Of a stretch of 64,000 nucleotides of DNA, positions 59,958 through 64,000 are shown in pieces. Positions within the stretch are counted from its first letter, which is position 1. Every line of letters starts with the position of its first letter. Source of the stretch: Rotaria socialis (taxonomy: Eukaryota; Rotifera; Eurotatoria; Philodinida; Philodinidae); assembly GCA_905331475.1 (NCBI GenBank), contig CAJNYU010000205.1:161197-225196 (forward strand), given 5' to 3'. The notes beneath the pieces are model-generated. The model searched no databases, was not told where the DNA came from, and worked only from the letters and a program-made list of their open reading frames with translations. Both the position numbers and the translations under genes were made by a program.

Positions 59958-61428
59958 TTAATTTCCTTTTTGGCAATCAATTGAATCACACAATAAAAAT
60001 TGATGGCGTTTTTCAGCTAATTCTTCAAATATATATGTTAATAAAATGCCAAATGATCTTTTTTCTTTTGATCCTACATGCATTGCCACAGGAACAAATG
60101 CATTTGTTGTTGAATCATGAACAAAATATAATGATCCAGAATCACCACCTCTTGCAAATTCAGTTCCATTAATCCATTCAACTTCAATTACTTTTCTATA
60201 ATAAGTATTATCCAATGTTGTTTCCGTATCAATTTCTTTAATAAAACCCATGGTTAAATTTGTAGCTGCACCATATTTAAATATTGGCACTTTGTTTGGT
60301 TTATGTCTATTAAACAATGATTTTAATGATGAAACATTAACATGTACTGGATTACATGATCGTTCATACAATTCTGTAAGTGATTTTGCATTGGTCGGTT
60401 CATCCGATGATGAAGATTGAATTGATGATTCTAACGATGATTCAGACGACGATTCAGATGATGATAAAAAGTCATCATAAACATAACTAGATAATGCTGT
60501 ACAGTCCAAATTGTAAATGTGACAACAAGGATTTCCTTTTATTTTAAATAATTCAGCATCATAAGTCAATTCAATAATATTATCCGAATCAACACATAAA
60601 TTTTTAATTGAATTTATATTAGATTTAATTTCTAGTCAATTTGTATCTAATCCACGTAAAACATGTTTAGTTGTAAGACCATAATGATCATTGCTATTGA
60701 TATCTTTTATAAAGAAGGCAATGCTACCTTTCGAGATGTACCGCATCTTTATAAATACCTGAACCCTGGCATATATCATCACCACCTTTATCTAATTTAA
60801 TAATATCATCATCTGTTATTGGTTGGTAAATAATTTCAATAGCATCATGTTTTAATAAACTGTACAATTGTTGTTTTTCTTTGTATATATCATTATCAAT
60901 ATCATTATGATTTATATCATTGTTATTGATTATTTTTAATATATCATCATATTTCATATTTGATTTACATATAAATCTTTTTTCTTTACTGTCATAATTA
61001 TATGCTCTGTGGATTTTCCATATGCCAAATTCACTATATAAAAGCATCCGCGTTAGTCGATCTTCAAATTTTTTTTCGAAATCAAAAGATAACATATACA
61101 ATGTTTGATTGTTACTAGCACGACGGATGCGACCTAATGCAATTTCCATACGTCGTATTCTAATTTTGATTAATTTAGATAATTTATGAATAAATTTCAT
61201 AACATTTCCTTCTTTTATTTTGTCTTGATAACATAAAACATATTGATCCTTTTCATTTTTCTCAATATGACATTCATATTCTGTAATACCAATTCTACAG
61301 AAAAGTATTTCATTTGTTTCTAATAATCCCATTTCAACGAAAGCATTAATCGTTGGATCACCATAACCATCATTGTTCGCATTAATGACATTAATATATT
61401 TTATTAATGAATATGGATCATGTTCCAT
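59958..61428 (-). pseudogene. Trypsin-fold serine protease-like gene, broken
   Basis: Reading from ATG 61428, about 234 residues of unknown Asn/Asp/Ile-rich sequence run to a stop at 60724. The homology continues in another frame: SIAFFIKD, then HYGLTTKHVLRG with a candidate catalytic His, interrupted by TGA at 60636-60638. It resumes as one open frame to 59958 with LDCTALSSY (candidate Asp) and RGGDSGSLYFV (Ser of the GDSG motif). So there is one frameshift near 60727-60733 and one nonsense codon. I tested a GT-AG intron (GTAGCA to GACTAG) that would remove both; it leaves the frame wrong and deletes the His, so decay is the better reading. The Ser-rich run at about 60406-60465 (SSSESSSESS) is low complexity. 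The N-terminal domain is not recognised. A sequencing error could explain the frameshift alone, not the stop as well. Confidence 0.65.
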
Positions 61429-62882
61429 TTCTATGTTAGACGTGTGAGTTGAGTTTTATAATATAAAATAAATCTAGAAAATAAAATTTATGTTAAAATA
61501 TATTATATTGTATAATTCGTAGTTCGCTAGGAAAAAATATTTTTTCGTTTATAAAATGTTTTCTATATATTCTTTTGTAATAAAACAAGACACTAATGAA
61601 TGGTTCGATTTCAGGTGAAACAAAAAGTAAAAATGATGAAAATTTTGAATCACACATAAGAAAACGAGATCAAAATTTTCAATGATTTGAAAACTATGAC
61701 ATTTAAGATAATTTATTTTATATAAAAATTTGACAAGAGAGAGAAACTACAGCATCAGAGAAAACAAAACAAACAATATAATCAATAGACTGGATTGATG
61801 CTTTAATTGTGGAATAGAAAACAAAAAAAAAGATATTATTTAGAAAAAAGATATATACAAGAGAAAATACTGATTTGTTTTTATTTAGTTAATTCCGTTA
61901 GAGAATATTATATTTTTACTAACCTAGCAGACGGTCAGTGTTTCTTCGAAAGATGACGCTGTTAAACGCCAATAGAATACACGATTTTATTTTGTGTTAT
62001 ATGGGATTTACAGGCTCTATTGAAATGGTTCCTATATATGTTTGCTCCTTGGATGTTCATGTTTATTGACCTATCGTGACCTGTAATTAGAGGTTTTATA
62101 TGAATGATTTCTAATAGAAATTTGAAAGAAAAGATGTAATTATATTACATTTGCGAGAGGAAAGTTCAATATGACACACTGTGTTTTTTTCGACGATGTC
62201 ACAAAACACCCAAGCTATGTATTGCTCGAATTATATTAGAAAACAAAAAGGTTTCGTATGTATTTTCGAAAATATACAACATGTATTATTTGATCGTATT
62301 GGATGAACAATTCTTTTATCTCATGTTTCATAGATGATTTTAAAAAAACAACATAAAACAATAAACGAAGAAAAAAATCGAATTTCATTTCTCTGTGAAT
62401 TCTATTATAGTTCGAGATATTAGTCAAAATAGATTCTTTGTTTTTTCTTTTATCAGACAACTATTTTTCATAAATCTCATGTTATTATGTATGATCATTT
62501 TCCTATGTATACATCGATTTTTTTAATATTTCATAATAAAATATAAAATAACAATTTTATTTTGTCTAATACATCCATTCTATACGAATTCAAATTCATT
62601 TAAGTAAGAAATGAAAATAATCTCTGAAATTTTTTAGGAAATCAAAAACTTCTATTTGAAGATCTACGTATATTTCACTTTTTCACAATTAATTCGTGTT
62701 GCGACGTTTTGTGAAAATTGTATGTTACTCTTTTAAAAGATTTATAATCGATGTGAAGATTAACATCATTTGATAAACACGTTTTGATATGAGATAGAAA
62801 TTGTTCGACATAATCATCATGAATTTCATTCAAATCAAGTTATTCAGGGTGATGATATTCAATAATTAATAAGTTTTGATTG
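61429..62882. other. Very AT-rich intergenic region
   Basis: Between two decayed genes. Includes the upstream side of the protease-like gene and the 3' flank of the F-box-like gene. No ORF or repeat boundary supported. Confidence 0.5.
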
Positions 62883-63865
62883 TTATTTTTCTAATTTTCT
62901 ACATTGTTTATCGTTTTGTGCTTCTCGATTAGTTAGAGTTAAACTGCTCATAAATGGAAATGATTGAACAATTTGAATAAAGAAATCCTGTTCCAACGAA
63001 TGTTCATCAAATAATGATTCTTCAAAGCCACATGTAAATAAATGACCTGGGAAATTCTTTTCTATATTTTCATATCTTGTTATTTTGTATGGATATGAAT
63101 AAATATAACATTCATCTTCATTCTGTCCTAGAAAATAATTGACACAAAAAATAATTTGAGTATCTAAAAAAATCTTTGAACGAATGCTGAATATCTTCTT
63201 TTGATAGCAAATCAATGTGATCTTTTAGCAACATAATTGAGCGAATATTAAATCGAAATTGATTTAATCGTGGCAAATAATTGGTAATATTTTGTTTTAA
63301 ATCATTTCCATCAAAAAGTCCATTACGACGAGCGAGCGATAAATACAAACTAAGTTGTTCTACATTTGACATTCGATGTAAAAATAGTACCTATGATTAT
63401 TGTATCATAGAAAGATGTTCTCAAAAGATAATACAACGAAAAACATCGTAAATTTGGTAGTTTTCCCTAACAAAGGATAAAATAGATATTGATGACGTTT
63501 AATAAAAAAAAATACTTTATTTATTTTTAAGGCCGAATGAGTAGCTGGAGATCCTATATTAACAAAGAATGTCCGAAGTTGATTGAAACGACCGTCAAGT
63601 AAATAAAGACAATCTTCAGCATACATCACTTTGACACTCAATTCGCATAAAGTTGAAGAGAACCCAGCTGAAGGTGAAGACCAGAATGATATTCGGTGAT
63701 AACAAAGAAATGGATCGAAATGAAAATATTGTAAGTTAGGGAACATATTAAAAATATGTGTGAACATAAGTGTATTCTAATTTATTGATGTATCTTGTAT
63801 GCCAATAGTTTCAATCACGAGTGATAAGAGTTGATTTTTGAATATATGCATTAAAGAAGTTTCGT
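62883..63865 (-). pseudogene. F-box/LRR-like protein gene of a bdelloid-expanded family, broken
   Basis: Two exons visible: 63516-63865 (after a TTTAG acceptor at 63866-63867; further 5' exons lie outside the window) and 62883-63466, separated by a 49-nt intron 63467-63515. Sequence such as MFPNLQYFHFDPF, EDCLYLLDGRFNQLRTF, KLPNLRCFS, CYIYSYPYK and FFIQIVQSFPFM matches a leucine-rich family that I recall as very numerous in bdelloids and often headed by an F-box; the function is not established. Three lesions: TAG at 63777-63779, a frameshift near 63389-63392, and a frameshift in a seven-base homopolymer at 63166-63172 where six would keep frame. The lesions together indicate a pseudogene, although the homopolymer one could be a sequencing error. 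The 5' end and any F-box are not seen. Confidence 0.68.
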
Positions 63866-63867
63866 CT

Positions 63868-64000
63868 AAATATAAATACAAAATTATTATAAAAATAATT
63901 TACGATCAAGTCATAGTATTTATTCTTTTAATTATCTTTCTTTTCTTTGTATCAACAAAAGATAAATTCTTTTACGATATAACTAAATATGTAGATATTT
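63868..64000. other. Right-edge intron sequence of the F-box-like pseudogene
   Basis: AT-rich DNA upstream (on the minus strand) of a TTTATATTTAG acceptor; probably the preceding intron, truncated by the window end. Confidence 0.45.

Noticed and set aside
60620-60733. GT-AG intron explaining the break in the protease-like gene
   Set aside because: The available donor and acceptor phases lead straight to a stop, and removal would delete the catalytic-His motif.
1-64000. CRISPR arrays, bacterial operons, phage or viral genes
   Set aside because: No regularly spaced repeats, no bacterial gene clusters, and no capsid, polymerase or integrase reading frames were seen.

Overview
This AT-rich window (roughly 30% G+C by eye) looks like a bdelloid rotifer nuclear contig. 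It carries animal-type genes (MEOX homeobox, mab-21, SIAH, CFAP57, TSNAXIP1, SNAP29, ADAR) with many short GT-AG introns, often 50-70 nt. Among them sit an intronless bacterial-type SleB cell-wall hydrolase and, at the right edge, a decayed F-box/LRR-like gene of a type I associate with large bdelloid families. Genus (Adineta, Rotaria or other) cannot be decided from the sequence alone.

Layout. 1-700: 5' part of a MEOX homeobox gene, running off the left edge on the minus strand. 700-6960: gene-poor stretch with three hAT-type DNA transposon relics, one nested in another, two bounded by target-site duplications with one mismatch and one by a perfect one. 6964-8719: SleB hydrolase and Mediator subunit MED10, both minus. 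9-13.3 kb: mostly empty, with one possible small membrane protein. 13.3-14.5 kb: mab-21-like gene. 15.3-19.4 kb: OGFOD2 and SIAH E3 ligase, both minus. 19.8-25.3 kb: short-chain dehydrogenase followed after 53 bp by a 13-exon kelch-like gene. 25.4-33.6 kb: an unknown 236-aa gene and the 19-exon ciliary gene CFAP57, both minus. 34-38 kb: intergenic with microsatellites. 38-39.4 kb: intronless N-terminal-RASSF gene. 40.9-45.2 kb: ankyrin-repeat gene (start unresolved) converging on and overlapping the last bases of TSNAXIP1. 46.7-48.7 kb: ESCRT-III factor IST1. 49.7-51 kb: SNAP29. 51.5-56.7 kb: an ADAR2-like RNA-editing deaminase with two candidate first exons. 60-64 kb: two degraded genes, a trypsin-fold protease relative and an F-box/LRR-like relative, in very AT-rich DNA.

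The genes do not form one pathway. Two are ciliary or sperm-associated (CFAP57, TSNAXIP1), two act in membrane traffic (IST1, SNAP29), two are ubiquitin-ligase related (SIAH, KLHL), and three concern transcription or development (MEOX, MED10, mab-21). For the large spliced genes the exon models below keep an open frame across every junction and give lengths close to the human orthologues. I found no CRISPR array, tRNA or rRNA, and no clearly new multi-gene system. The most notable signals are the nested hAT pair whose insertion split a BED zinc finger, the SleB transfer, the paired first exons of ADAR, three phase-0 micro-exons in IST1, and the tight SDR-KLHL spacing that suggests trans-splicing.
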